This document shows, in pieces, positions 1 through 11,800 of a DNA stretch of 64,000 bases. The position numbers and the translations under genes are program-made. How positions within the stretch are numbered: the stretch's first letter is position 1; every line of letters begins with the position of its first letter. The notes under the pieces are model-generated. The model saw nothing but the letters and a program-made list of their open reading frames with translations. It made no database searches and was not told the DNA's origin. Origin of the DNA: Phaeoceros laevis (Eukaryota > Anthocerotophyta > Anthocerotopsida > Notothyladales); assembly GCA_049999765.1 (NCBI GenBank), contig JBNGIQ010009426.1, forward strand, positions 1 through 64,000, written 5' to 3'.

Positions 1-2926
1 AAGTCATGGGTCAATGCTTTGCGAAGAAAAATGAAGAAGGAGCATGTTGATGCCGGAGTGTTGCCCATTGTTGTGCTGGTGGATCCTCACGACTGTGACG
101 ATGTGCAGGATTTTCAATGGGATGATTACCATGCAGGGAAGTATAGCTACTATGTGCTAGGGGGCAACCATTCATTCCTTGCCCGTAAAGAGTTGCATAT
201 GTTGTATCCCGATTGTGAAGATCACATGTACATGCAGGGGTTTGTTTATGTTGGCTTGACAGAGGAGGAGATGCGTGTTGTTGCTACAGACCAGAACGTG
301 GTGCCTGATCAAAGGAAGAGTTTTTCATTCATTGAAAGGGTCCGGTATATCAAAGATGAGGTAGACATAAGGGTCAGGTCGGGCCTTCCTCTGTCCATGA
401 TGTGGAAGTTGGACATCTATCAAAGGTTGGGAGTGGTGCCTACGAGCGATGGTGAATCACCCACGAAGCAACAAAAGCAAAAGCTGGTAGACCGCATGAC
501 ACTTGAGTACTGTCTTGCAACTGTGTCCCAAGAAGTTTGGAGCTACTTGGACAAAATCTTTGAGAAGTGGGATCGGAAGGAAGTGAAGGACCAGGATGGG
601 TGTGGAAACAAACCTCGAAGAGGTGGTGGTAGGGAGGTGGATAAGCCTATTCCGATGAATGTCTGGAAAGGTTTCCAGGGAATAGACAAATTTGCAACTG
701 GTGACAAGAATTTAATCCGAGCTTGCATGCAGGTGTTGAGCGGTGATTTCAGTTTGAAGGAGATGCAAGCCTGGCTTGAGAACTGCAAAAAGTTGAACAT
801 TATTCAGGCAGCCATGGTGTCGCAACTGCAATGTGTTGACTGGGACGAAGCCCGAGAGAGGTATCCGAACCATACAACACATGACATCGTGTCAACGTTT
901 CAGCTGCAGTTTGCCAAAGTGGTATGCCTCACTCGTGTTTTTTGAGTTCATATGAGCTATGGAATTCGTATGCGCACTGAATTTCGTTTGTGCCTTGTAT
1001 TTCGCAAGAGCACTGCATTTCGTAGTACCTGTCAAGCTTTTTTGCAAGTTCAGATTTTGTGTGATCACTGGATGCCCGGGATGCTCGGATGTGAAGCTTT
1101 TTCGTAATTTCAGATGTCGTTTGAGCACTGGATGCCCGGGATGCTTGGCTGTGAAGCTTTTCGGTAATTTCTGATTTCGTTTGAGCCCTGGATGCCCGGG
1201 ATGCTTGGCTGTCAGGCTTCTTTGTATTTTTAGATTGCGTATGAGCCCTGGCTGCCCGGGATGCTTGGCTGTCAAGTTTTTTCGTTTTTACAGATTGCGT
1301 ATGAGCACAGGATCGTGTGGATGCTTGTCAAGCTATTCAGTATTTTCTGATGTCGTATGAGGACTGGATGCTTGGTTGTCAAGCTTTTTTGTTTTTTGAG
1401 ATTGCATATGAGCACTGGATCGTGTGGATGCTTGGCTGTCAAGCTTTTTCGTTTTTTGAGATTGCGTATGAGCACTGGATCGTGTGGATGCTTGGCCGTC
1501 AAGCTATTTAGTATTTACAGATGTCTTATGAGGACTAGATGCCCGAGATGCTTTGTTGTCAAACTTTACATTTCGTATAAATGTTGCTGTAGCTGTCAAG
1601 CTACCCCTTGCTTGGCTGTCAAGCCTTTCACGTACATTTTGTAAGCTTGGCTGTCAAGCGTTTTCAGTAACATTACGTAAAAATGTTGCTTTGCTGTCTC
1701 ATACAAGTACAAGCTAATGCTCAAAAACCCTGGATGCCTGGGCTGTATTTTACATGTTATGTTGAGTATGTGTGCTGTATTTTACAAGTTATGTTGAGTA
1801 GCTTGCTTGAGACTTACACATGTGTACTTGTGGACTGGCCAGAAAGCGAAAGATGTGGGCAAGAGTGCAGTCCTGCCGCGACAATTTAACGACCTCATCA
1901 AGAGAGTGAAAACTTGGTATCATCAGCAAGAAGACCAACGGCAGCTCATAGGGAAAGACAATGATGATGTGGTTGAGTATTACCGACATAACACTTTCGC
2001 GCCAGGCAAAAATGTATGTATCTTGTGTTCAATGAGGACATAGTTCAGATGAGCAGGTATTAAAGCTGTGACTGTACAGCTTACTTTGTGTAGACCTGCC
2101 AAGAGGGACGGGACTCGAAGGGACTAGGCATGACGACAGGTTTACTAGCGAGCAGGTTGAGAGCATTGTTGTTGCATTTGCTAACATAACAACGGCTACT
2201 GTGTGGAGGGATGTGCTGCTCCATAGCATTGATGAGACAGATGTGGTTCGAAAGGTTCTTAGAGATCATTGCAATGGCGGCATACAAACCTGCGTGTGGG
2301 AAAAAAGTAATCTTGCACCCTGCGAGGAAGGAACTATGTATGAGGCCACAGACCTTTTCACAGTTGCATGTTCTTCCAATAGTAATGACGTTGTCGCAGA
2401 TATGTTTGCATTGGATGAATCAATCGATGGTGCAACAGGATGCACCAATGTGTTCAATGAGGGAGCAGTTATGCACAAGGTGTGCTACAACACACTAGAC
2501 TCAAAGGTGGTAAGCCCATATCAAAAGCCCATTCGGCTCATGTCCAAGCTTGTGAACTGCTTTTCTTCCGCAGGAGATTGGGTGGTTGATGGATGCGCAG
2601 GCACTGGAAGCACCATGGTTGCTGCTTTGCAGGCTGGAAGACATTGTGTGTCTATTGAGATAGACCCACGGTGTGCACAGTTCATACCAATTCGTGTGGC
2701 CAGCTTGGAGAAGCTGCCCAATGCAGATGAGGAGGTTGGGGCAGTAGCTTGGACCACAACATTTGACGCGGCATTCCGGAAGGAGCCAAGCTACTCGACT
2801 GGCCTGGGATCAGGGCAAGGCACGTATGCAGCAGTGCAGGTGGTCGGAGCGGACAAGCAAAGCAAGGGGAAGTTGCGGCCACAGCAGCAGAGTGTGAATG
2901 CCGTCCTTGGAATTGTGCCGCCATAG
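1..2926 (+). CDS. ParB-like / beta-class DNA amino-methyltransferase gene, copy 1 (5' end outside window)
   Basis: Spliced gene entering from the left edge. Exon A (1-921) encodes a ParB-like region with the signature GGNHSFLARKEL, then a Lys/Arg-rich middle. Exon B is 1843-2013 (57 codons, phase 0 at both ends). The last exon starts near 2090. It carries the C-terminal half of an N4-cytosine/N6-adenine methylase: QKPIRLM followed by the SAM-binding motif DGCAGTGST and then IEID, in the beta-class order. The expected DPPY-type motif IV is not canonical; DLPRG at about 2093 is the only candidate. The donor after FAKV is conserved in the second copy at 43538, which supports real splicing. TAG at 2924 ends the frame, yet the same frame stays open in acidic sequence to 3129, so this may be a premature stop. 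Substrate is unknown; DNA base methylation is inferred from the fold. The third exon's acceptor does not fit phase cleanly. Confidence 0.7.
1059..1640 (+). repeat. Intronic minisatellite, ~60-bp unit, about nine copies
   Basis: Within the first intron of the methyltransferase gene. Diverged units of 51-62 bp begin near 1059, 1121, 1181, 1241, 1301, 1357, 1408, 1468 and 1528. Each has the form TGAG(C/G)(A/C)CTGGAT, then GGATGCTTGGCTGTCAAGC, then a T-rich stretch ending in AGATTGCGTA or similar. A degraded tail repeats GGCTGTCAAGC to about 1660. Confidence 0.9.
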
Positions 2927-4348
2927 CAGCTGGTCGAGAAAGCGGCACCGATTGACAGCCATGGCGACAACGGCGACTCTGCAGATGATTCTCAAGACCC
3001 CTTGGAGGAGGACACCGAGAATGGTATCCCGCCTGCACCTCTGAACACGGCAAGGACGGATCCTAGCCTTCGGCAGCTGGGCGACAGTATTCTGGAGGAA
3101 ACGGAGCGATATGAGGGTCGCAGTCCTTAGATTTGTGTCCTGGTCATCGGGGACCAGGACAATTTTGTTTTGTCCGATGGAACGGTGGCGGCAGTGTTGG
3201 TTTTTTGCAACTTACCATCCCGGATAGCCAGGATAGNNNNNNNNNNNNNNNNNNNNNNNNNNNNNNNNNNNNNNNNNNNNNNNNNNNNNNNNNNNNNNNN
3301 NNNNNNNNNNNNNNNNNNNNNNNNNNNNNNNNNNNNGAAAAATAAAAAAAGGCACGCCCGCGCCAATAGTCCATTTTCGCGGACACACCTCGGCCAACTG
3401 GATGGTTTTGGGGGTTTCGGGAGGGCACGTTTTAGGCACGAAGAGCGGTTCCCGGGGCAAGGAGACCTTGTTAGAACTGCCTGTTTGTTGTTTAATTGTG
3501 GCTAGCACTCTCTTTCCGAGTCTTCCTCCTGGCACAATCACTTGGTCAAATTCGGAGGGCTCCTTCTAGGTAGTCTACTATTGTCGAGCTGGGAAGCAGC
3601 AAGACGACTCTGAGGTCTCGCACTTGTAACCACAAACTACACGTGTAGTAAGATGTGTTGTAGTAAGATGTGCACACAGTGGTTACGTGATTCCTCTGCA
3701 ACAGCATGGGAAGGTGGGCTCAAGTGCACGACCTTGCAAGGTGCACTGTTTGGATGGTTTGGAAATCTTCATTCGTCGTCTTTGTGGACTCGCAGCCCTC
3801 CAGCTCACATCCCAAGGCGCAATGATAGATATGTATTTCATGAGCATCTTTTGGCATTCTTTATGAATAGAGAATTGAGTGCTGAGGCAATTCGTGGTAG
3901 GCCCTCATGTGCAAGCACTGATTAGTTTCGACTAGTGTCAGAGAAAGAGAGGCAAACAAAGCTAAACAAAATTCCGCTTGCCACGGTCACGCCCATCTTC
4001 GCTTGCGATTGGCATGACAGAAATCCGACAAATCTTTACAAGACTGACCAGACTTTGCAGGCTCTGCAACTTGGCCCCTCCCTGGTCCTCGGTTACAAGA
4101 TTTAAGCTTCTTCAACTGCCTGACGTCCGTGGAAACCGAATATTTTGTCCCTCTAGCACTTTTCTTCTCTAGAACTCCATAACATACATGTGCAAGCTTG
4201 TCAGCAACCAGACGGTGTGTTCCTGCATGTGGTGTACACACTGGTCATTCTACAATCGGAATACTAGCTAGAAGGCAAGGTCTTCGAAGAGTTTTGGTAG
4301 TGGCAGTGCTCAAGCTAGCTGCGATATATACTATATCGATATCCACCC
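2927..4348. other. Intergenic, with assembly gap 3237-3336
   Basis: 2927-3129 continues the methyltransferase frame after its TAG and encodes an acidic, low-complexity tail. A 100-N gap follows at 3237-3336. I see no supported gene from 3130 to 4348. The last 30 bases before the aquaporin ATG are AT-rich (GATATATACTATATC). Confidence 0.6.
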
Positions 4349-5774
4349 ATGGCTGATACTACTGAGGACGGCAGTGTGCATCTGGGAGCCGCAAAGTACA
4401 GAGACTCTGCACATGTGGCACTGGGAACCAATCCCCTAGTCAGTGTTGAGAAGGATTACAAGGAGGCTCCCCCAGAGCCGCTGTTTGATCATGCGGAGCT
4501 TGTGTCCTGGGCACTCTGGAGGGCGGCCATTGCAGAGTTTGTGGCCGTTCTCATCTTCCTCTACGTTTCCATCAGCACAGTCATCGGTCACTCTCACAAA
4601 GAAGCGCTGGAACCCGGCAGTGGGGCGGGGATCAAAGCCATCGCTTGGTCCTTTGGTGGGGCGATCTTTGTTCTTGTTTATGCCACGGCTGGCATTTCAG
4701 GTACTAAAAATTTTGCGAAATAGATAGCTAGGCACTAGCTAACCTCCTCCTGTCACTGAAGCTTGCTATAGCTAGCTTGTAGCTGAGCTCTTGAGCAATG
4801 AATTTAGAACTCCGCAGACGCATTTGGCCAACATTTAACTTGTTCACTGCTTTCCAAGACTTGTAGAAACTGAGACATCATGTGAGTACTGTGTGTGCTG
4901 CTGCGCAGGAGGGCACCTTAATCCTGCCGTCACCTTCGCCTTGCTCCTGGCCAGGAAAGTGACTCTGACGCGGTTCATCGTCTACTCTGTGGCCCAGTGC
5001 CTGGGAGCCATCGCTGGTGCGGGTCTGGTCAAGGGCTGGCAACGCGAGTACTTCCAACGCTACGATGGAGGAGCTAACTTCGTCCAGCCTGGCTACACCA
5101 TCGGCACAGGATTGGGAGTCGAGATTGTGGGCACCTTCATCCTCGTCCACACCGTCTTCTCTGCCACCGATGCCAAGAGGAATGCTCGTGATTCTCATGT
5201 TCCAGTACGTATGATCGAAATCCTGGCCCTGGCACCAGGCTGCTTCATTTATGAGCTCGTCCGATTCGTTCAGGACTCTTGAAAGGCCAGCTGATTGATC
5301 ATTCATGAATCTTAGCTTTCGATCCACTTTCGAAAGGACGGGCTTTGGGAGGTCTGTAGCTGACATGGTGGACATGTATCTGGCATGGCAGGCTCTTGCT
5401 CCCTTGCCGATAGGGTTTGTGGTGTTCGTGATCATATTGGCAAGTCTTCCCATCACCGGGACTGGAATTAATCCTGCCAGAAGCTTTGGAGTTGCCGTTA
5501 TTTTGAACCAGCCCAAAGCCTGGCATGATCACGTAAGTTCCTCTTATATCCGTCACGAGCCTAGCTTATAAGAGGATTCGCTCTTCTTTTTGCACAGATA
5601 TATCATCTACTCATGAATTCACCCACGGGTATTGGTCTAACAGTGGGAGATGTTGTGCCTGCACAGTGGGTGTTTTGGGTTGGCCCATTTCTCGGTGCAG
5701 GCTTGGCAACAGCTTACCATGAGCTCGTCATGCGTGCCCGCCCCTTCAAGTCCGGCTCCATTCGAGGCATGTAA
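4349..5774 (+). CDS. Plasma-membrane intrinsic protein (PIP) aquaporin
   Basis: Water-channel protein of the MIP family, PIP subfamily, acting in the plasma membrane. Four exons join in phase: 4349-4700, 4909-5204, 5392-5532 and 5667-5774, giving 298 residues. All introns are GT-AG and short (208, 187 and 134 bp). Both Asn-Pro-Ala half-helices are present: [10 protein letters not shown] at the start of exon 2 and [11 protein letters not shown] in exon 3. The PIP hallmarks [19 protein letters not shown] and [11 protein letters not shown] are also there. The C-terminus (KSGSIRGM) follows a short basic stretch with a Ser that, in PIPs generally, can be a phosphorylation site. Length is normal for PIP1/PIP2 (about 280-300). 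The long N-terminus before the first helix favours a PIP1-like type, but I did not separate PIP1 from PIP2. No lesions seen. Confidence 0.93.
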
Positions 5775-6180
5775 GCTTCGAGCCTTCAAAGGCTTGGAGT
5801 GCCAGCAAAAGATACATCATGGCCTGCAGGTGTAAATACTGACTGCAGTTTCGGTAGTCCCTCAGTTTTAGTAGCGTTGGCAGTCCATTCTCTACTAGGT
5901 CTGTGAATTGGTTCAGCTGGGGTTAGCACAATATTAGGACGACGCAAAACCATGAACTGTAGCAGGGTTCTAAGACAGGATTTCACAACATACGAGGAAA
6001 AGCGGAAGGCTACGCACCTTTGTTGCTTAAACGAGTTTAAGCCATCAACTGCACAGCTGTTGTGGCTACGAAGTTTCACTTCTCGCAGGAAGATGTTTTC
6101 ATGCTGATGATTCCAGTCAACAGCCTTGCCCCGGATGTGTAATCTGGACGCACTCATGATAGACTGATATATGGTAAGCA
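5775..6180. other. Intergenic between convergent aquaporin and PPR genes
   Basis: Holds the 3' ends of two convergent genes. No repeat or gene recognised. Confidence 0.5.
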
Positions 6181-8190
6181 TCAATCTCCCACCGTAAATG
6201 AATGCACAAGCCCGCCCATGTCTGTCCACATGGTTTGTCCTGGGTGCTTCCAAGCTTGCGTGTCCAGTCTCATGGCCTGAATCTCCTTGGCATTCTCCCA
6301 CATCCGAGCAGCAGCATATATGTTTGACATCAAGGCGTATGCAGCAGCATCTTTTTTGTTCAAACTAACTGCACCTTCAAACGCCTGTCTGGCAATCTCC
6401 ACGTTACTCCACTTCTGACAAGCCGCCAACACACTTCTCCAAGCTTCACCCTTGGCTGCGAAAGGCATTGCCTTCACCATCTCCAGAGCCTTACTCAATT
6501 GGCCTGCACGGCCAAGGAGGTCGACCATGCAGTAATAGTGTGCACTAGCAGGGGTGATGCCGCAGTCTCTGCTCATGGCCTCAAAATACTTCAGGCCCTT
6601 GTCCACCAGACCCGCATGCCCGCACACAGTCAGAACACTCAGAAAAGTGATGCTGTCTGGCTCTGTGCCTTCCTGCCTCATCCTTTCAACCAAGTGAAAG
6701 AGACGTTCGCTCTCCCCTTTGTGAGCATATCCCGCGATCAACGCATTCAGTGGCACAAGGTTCCTTGTGGGCAAAGAATCGAAGACCTTCTGTGCATTTT
6801 CCATGCTGCCACACTTCCCATACATATCAATCAAAGCGGTCGGCACAAATAAATCACTGGAGCCAATTCCTCGTTCGCAAATTTGAGCATGGATTTCCTT
6901 TCCCTTCTCCAGTCCTGCCACAACACCGCAAGCCTTGAGTACACTGACATACGTCCAGTCATCAGGTTCCACACCTTCCTGTTGCATCTGGGCGTACAAC
7001 TGCAAAGCTCCTTCACCATCTCCCATCTGAACATACCCCATGATCATGGCATTCCAAGAAACCACATTCCGATGAGGAATCTTCTCAAAAATACGCCTGG
7101 CATCGACCAGGCTGCCACACTTCGCGTACGCATCCACCAACATGGTCCTCACAAATACGTCGGGAGAAGATTTCCTCTGCACTACCTGTGAATGGATAGC
7201 TCGTACTTGCTCCAGACACCGTTCTTTCACCAAAATCTTATTACCGACTCTTTTCCCTTCTCCTGCTGCAGCCAGGCTACTGCAAGCCTTCAGTGCCCCA
7301 AGAAAGGTTCTGTCGTTGGGTACTACACCTTCCTGTTGCATCTGTACATACAGTTTCAAAGCTTCTTCACCTTCATCCATCTGAGCGTACCCTATGATCA
7401 TAGCCGTCCAAGAAACTACATTACGATGAGCCATGTTGTCAAAGATACGCCTAGCATCCAGCAGCTTCCCACATTTGGCAAACACATCTACCAACATGGT
7501 TTCTACAAACACATCTGGACCATATCCACTCTTCACTACCTTTGAGTAGATGGCCTTCACTTGATCCGAGCAGTCAACTTTCACCATCACCCTATCAGCT
7601 TCATCTCCCCTTTCACATGCTGCCAGGCTGCTGCAAGCCTTCAGCGCACCAACAAATGTTCGGTTATTAGGTCTTACACCTTCCACTTCCATCCGTGCGA
7701 ACAGTCGCAAGGCCTCTTTACCCTGTCCGAGATGAGCATACCCCAAGATCATGGTATTCCAGGAAACTACACTTCGATGGGTCATCTTCTCAAAGACATT
7801 CCTCGCATCCACCAAGTTTCCACATTTTGCATACACATCCACCAGCATGGTGCCCACGTACACATCGAACTCCAAACCACTTCTGACCACCACAGCATGT
7901 ATCCGCCTTGCACTTTCCAGATCCTTCAAGCTACTGCATGCCTTCAATGCAGCTACCAAGGTGTATGAGTTGGGTCTTACACCGGCGCCTCGCATTTCGT
8001 CATAGAGCTTGAGAGCCTGTCCGCCTTGCCCAAAATTGGTGTGCCGTGATATTGGTGCGGTCCATGAAACTTCATCCCTTAGTGGCAAAAACAAGCGTCT
8101 GCTACTGTAAGGGACAATTGTCCCTGTTTCTCTAGAAGTATTCCTTCTATCCGCTTCAAGAGAGAGCACTTCTGCGAGCCTCAACGTCAT
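6181..8190 (-). CDS. PLS-class pentatricopeptide repeat protein, E/E+ type, no DYW domain
   Basis: Single-exon gene of 669 codons from an ATG at 8190. PLS-class PPR proteins bind organellar RNA one base per repeat and usually position C-to-U editing. The repeats recur with the markers TMLVDVYAKCG, TMLVDVFAKCG, TMLVDAYAKCG and TALIDMYGKCG, so four P-L-S triplets are visible. They are followed by CMVDLLGRAGQL (start of the E region) and a PG box (KHPGQTMW). The protein ends at VHSFTVGD, exactly where an E+ domain would pass into DYW. The deaminase is therefore absent, and if functional it would need a partner deaminase in trans. The first about 60 residues do not fit a PPR; they may hold a transit peptide or replace lost N-terminal repeats. 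Head-to-head with the next PPR gene, about 0.7-0.9 kb apart. Confidence 0.9.
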   Translation of the reverse strand: MTLRLAEVLSLEADRRNTSRETGTIVPYSSRRLFLPLRDEVSWTAPISRHTNFGQGGQALKLYDEMRGAGVRPNSYTLVAALKACSSLKDLESARRIHAVVVRSGLEFDVYVGTMLVDVYAKCGNLVDARNVFEKMTHRSVVSWNTMILGYAHLGQGKEALRLFARMEVEGVRPNNRTFVGALKACSSLAACERGDEADRVMVKVDCSDQVKAIYSKVVKSGYGPDVFVETMLVDVFAKCGKLLDARRIFDNMAHRNVVSWTAMIIGYAQMDEGEEALKLYVQMQQEGVVPNDRTFLGALKACSSLAAAGEGKRVGNKILVKERCLEQVRAIHSQVVQRKSSPDVFVRTMLVDAYAKCGSLVDARRIFEKIPHRNVVSWNAMIMGYVQMGDGEGALQLYAQMQQEGVEPDDWTYVSVLKACGVVAGLEKGKEIHAQICERGIGSSDLFVPTALIDMYGKCGSMENAQKVFDSLPTRNLVPLNALIAGYAHKGESERLFHLVERMRQEGTEPDSITFLSVLTVCGHAGLVDKGLKYFEAMSRDCGITPASAHYYCMVDLLGRAGQLSKALEMVKAMPFAAKGEAWRSVLAACQKWSNVEIARQAFEGAVSLNKKDAAAYALMSNIYAAARMWENAKEIQAMRLDTQAWKHPGQTMWTDMGGLVHSFTVGD

Positions 8191-8897
8191 GTTACTGCTC
8201 TAGCCGAGCGCATACTGTCTTGGTAGGCTGCAAAATTTCCTCAGCAGACAAGAATATCAGGACTCGAGAAAATTTCGCTCAGCCAGTTGTCCAACTGGGA
8301 AAGGCTGAAAATTCTCTGTAGATTGCGTTTGGAGCGCTCTGGACAGAGTTGTGGATCTAATTGCTGCTCGTGCAGGAGGGCGGATATCGCCTTGGATGGA
8401 GTTCTGGTGGCGGTACCCCTTAGCTCGGGTTGGCGAGTTTCTGGCACTGTGACTCATCGTCTCTTTTGTATCGCCTAGTCAGAACGATCTGAAACGAAGA
8501 TGAGGAAAACTGAGGCTTTGGGAAGGTACCTGGTTGTGTCTGGCCAGAAGAAAGCCAACCCTGGTCTTTGCGTGCCTAACGAGGACTGGTGCTCGCTCCA
8601 TCCAAGGCTGCTAAGTACAGCAGGGGAGTTACGCTTATCTGGACGCAAAACTGGTATGCTGGTTTCCTTTAGGATCGGTCCATCTAGCTTGGTTCTGGAG
8701 GTAGCTACGCCTTTGAAGTGTTCATGTTTCCAGCTGGCTTACAGATGTACCAACTGCAAGGGAGGCATTGCGCTACAGGTTGCCAGTGAAACCTCCGGAG
8801 TGGTGGGACAACAGGTCCAATAAGGTCAAGTTCAGTGACCAAATCTTTCGTGTAGTTGTCGGCATCAGAGTCATTGCAGACTTGCAGGAAGCTAAAT
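8191..8897. other. Shared 5' region of the divergent PPR pair
   Basis: Spacer between the ATG of the minus-strand PPR gene and the first plausible exon of the plus-strand one. Short open frames exist on both strands but none resembles a known protein. Likely bidirectional promoter and 5' UTRs, by position only. Confidence 0.4.
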
Positions 8898-11800
8898 TGT
8901 TTCTGGCAAACCGCAGAAAAGGGACCCTAGTGAGGTTAATGGCACATCGGTTGAGGATTTGTGTCTGGAACCGAAGTTCGGTATTTGGCAGCATCCACCT
9001 TCTCACCATCCTCAGCAACATCTTGGCAGGTGAGTCTATTACGAGAAATGCTATCTGAATAGAAAATTGCTGCGTCCTCAGTCTTGCTCCTCCTCTTTGA
9101 ATGATCCAGGGTGGCCAAGCAGGGAAATCAGTTATCTGCTGAGATTTGGAGCAAATTATGTGACGGGCAGGTCGATGAAGCCTTCCAAGCTCTGCAGTCT
9201 GCAAAAAATCACGACTTGTCTCATGTTCATAGAGACATCCTTTACTCGCTTTTAAAGAGGTGCATGGCAAAGAAAGATATAGTTATCAGCAGACGGGTGC
9301 ATGGCTTTATTGTCAGGAGCAGAGATGAGATGGATCCCTTTCTGGCCAATCACATCATCCGCATGTATGCTTCTCACGGGAGTTTAGATGAGGCAAGCCG
9401 TGTGTTTTACCAACTTCCTGCGCCAGACAAGTTCGCATGGGCCTCTATTATCTCCGCCCATGGTGAGCTTGGAGAACCAGAGCTGGCTATTGACAAATAC
9501 AAAGAAATGCGAGGTGTACCTTTTGCACCACATGACCATCTTTTTGTGGTTGCCCTCAAAGCTTGTGCTTCTGCTGCAAATTTGAAATCTGGCAAGCTAG
9601 TACATGCTGACATTGTGGAATGTGGGTTGGAGTCCAATATTTTTGTTGGGAGCACTGTGGTTGACATGTATGCCAAGTGTGGGAGCTTGCAGGATGCTCG
9701 TATAGTGTTTGACCGGCTTCCAATGAAAAATGTAGTGACCTGGAGTGCCATGATTACAGGATACTCTCAGCAGGGACTTGGTCATGAAGTTTTGCAGCTG
9801 TACGCAGGCATGCGACAGGATGGGATCACACCATCCAACTGTGCTACTTTTCTGGCTCTTCTCAAGGCTTGCGCCAGCACTGTTTCCTTACATGTTGGGC
9901 AGCAAGTTCATGCTCAAATTTTAGACAAGGGGTTAGAGTCAGACATACGAGTAGGGAGCACCTTAGTCGACATGTATGCAAAGTGTGGCAGCCTTACTGA
10001 TGCACGCATTGTATTTGACAGACTATCGACCAAGAATTTGGTGACATGGAATTGCATGATTTCTGGGTATGTGCAGCATGGGCTAGGTCAGGAAGCTCTC
10101 TTTCTGTTTCAGAGGATGCAACAATATGGGGTGATGCCAGATGAGGTTACCTATGTATCGGTACTTAAAGCCTGTGCTGGTATGGCGTCCCTAAAGGAAG
10201 GAAAGGAAATTCATGTGGAGATCCTGAGTAGAGGGTTAGAAGCAGATACATTTGTTGGGAACACCCTTGTGCACATGTATGCCAAGTGTGGCACCTTGCA
10301 GGATGCTCGTGTAGTATTTGACAGGATGCTTAGCAAAGATGTGGTGACGTGGAATTGCATGGTTGAGGCATTTACATGTGATGGGCTCTACGAAGAGGCC
10401 CTCAATCTTTACGGGAGAATGCTTCTGATTGATGTGCAGCCAGATAAAGCCACCTTCTTATCGATCTTAAAAGCATGTGGTAGCATGCAAAATTTGCTGG
10501 AGGGCAGGCAAATTCATGCCGAGGTGCAAAGAAGGGGACTCGTTGCAGATGTCTGTGTTGGGAGCTCCCTGGTTGATATGTATGTGAAGTGTGGCAGCCT
10601 GATGGATGGCCGCTCAGTGTTTGATAAGCTGTCAACAAAAAATGTCATCACCTGGAGTGCTATGATTGGAGGATATGTTCAGCATGGGCTCGGTCAGGAA
10701 GCCCTTAAACTGTACGAAGAGATGCAGCAACTTGGGGTTATTCCTGATGTAGTTACGTTCACTGGTATCTTGAAGGCATGTGCAAGCATGGGGGCAGTGC
10801 AGAAGGGACAACAGATACATGCTCGGATCCTAGAAATGGGGTTGGAAGCAGATCCGTCTGTTGGGAATGGCCTGGTTGACATGTATTCCAAATGCGGTAG
10901 TGTTGTGGATGCGCGCACTGTGTTTGACAGGTTACCCACCAAGAATGTTGTGACGTGGAGTGCTATGATTGCTGGTTATTCCCATAGTACGTCAGCTGAT
11001 GAGGCTCTAATCCTCTACGACACTATGCAGCAGACCGGTATCACTCCTGCTAACAATGTCACCTTTGTGTGCCTTCTGAAAGCATGTGCTGGTGTAGGAG
11101 CCCTGCGAAAAGGCCAGGAAATCCATGCCGAAATCCTGGAACAAGGTTTAGAAGCAGACGTATGTATTGGATGCAGTCTAGTGGACATGTATGCAAAGTG
11201 TGGGAGCTTGGAAATTGCTCGCACTTTGTTTGACAGATTACCTACCAGGGACTTGATGACATGGAGTGCAATGATATCTGGATATACCCAGGCTGGACTT
11301 GGTCAGGAAGCGCTCAACATATATGCGAGCATGCACCAGGCTGGTGTTGTACCAGACAAAGTTGCACTCGTGTCAGTGCTGAAAGCATGTTCCAGCGCTG
11401 GAGCCTTGCAAACTGGCAAGCAGATACATGAGGACATCCAAGCAAGAGGGTTGGAAGCAGATGGTTGTGTCGGGACCACCCTGGTGGACATGTATGCCAA
11501 ATGCGGGACACTGACAGATGCTCGCCTTTTATTTGACAGACTGCCAGTGAAAGATGTGGTAACATGGAATGCCTTGATAAATGGCTATGGTCAGCATAAT
11601 GACTCTAATATGGCAATACAGTGTTTTGAGGAGATGCAGCAACAGGGAGTCGAGCCAGATGGTACCACATTTCTTGGTCTTCTAGTGGCATGTAGTCATG
11701 TGGGCCTTGTTGCCAAAGGCGAGCAGTACTTCAAATCTATGACTCAAGATCATGGGATCAGTCCAACAATTGAGCACTACACTTGCATGGTTGACCTTTT

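Noticed and set aside
1-2926. Bacterial contamination as the source of the ParB-methylase gene
   Set aside because: It has GT-AG introns with a splice donor conserved in a second copy, and it is embedded among plant genes and retroelements.
3127-3505. Frames running through the N gap
   Set aside because: They are open only because N codons are not read as stops.
10000-11600. CRISPR-like or satellite reading of the regular ~300-bp repetition
   Set aside because: The period is that of coding PPR P-L-S triplets with normal codon variation, in a eukaryotic genome.
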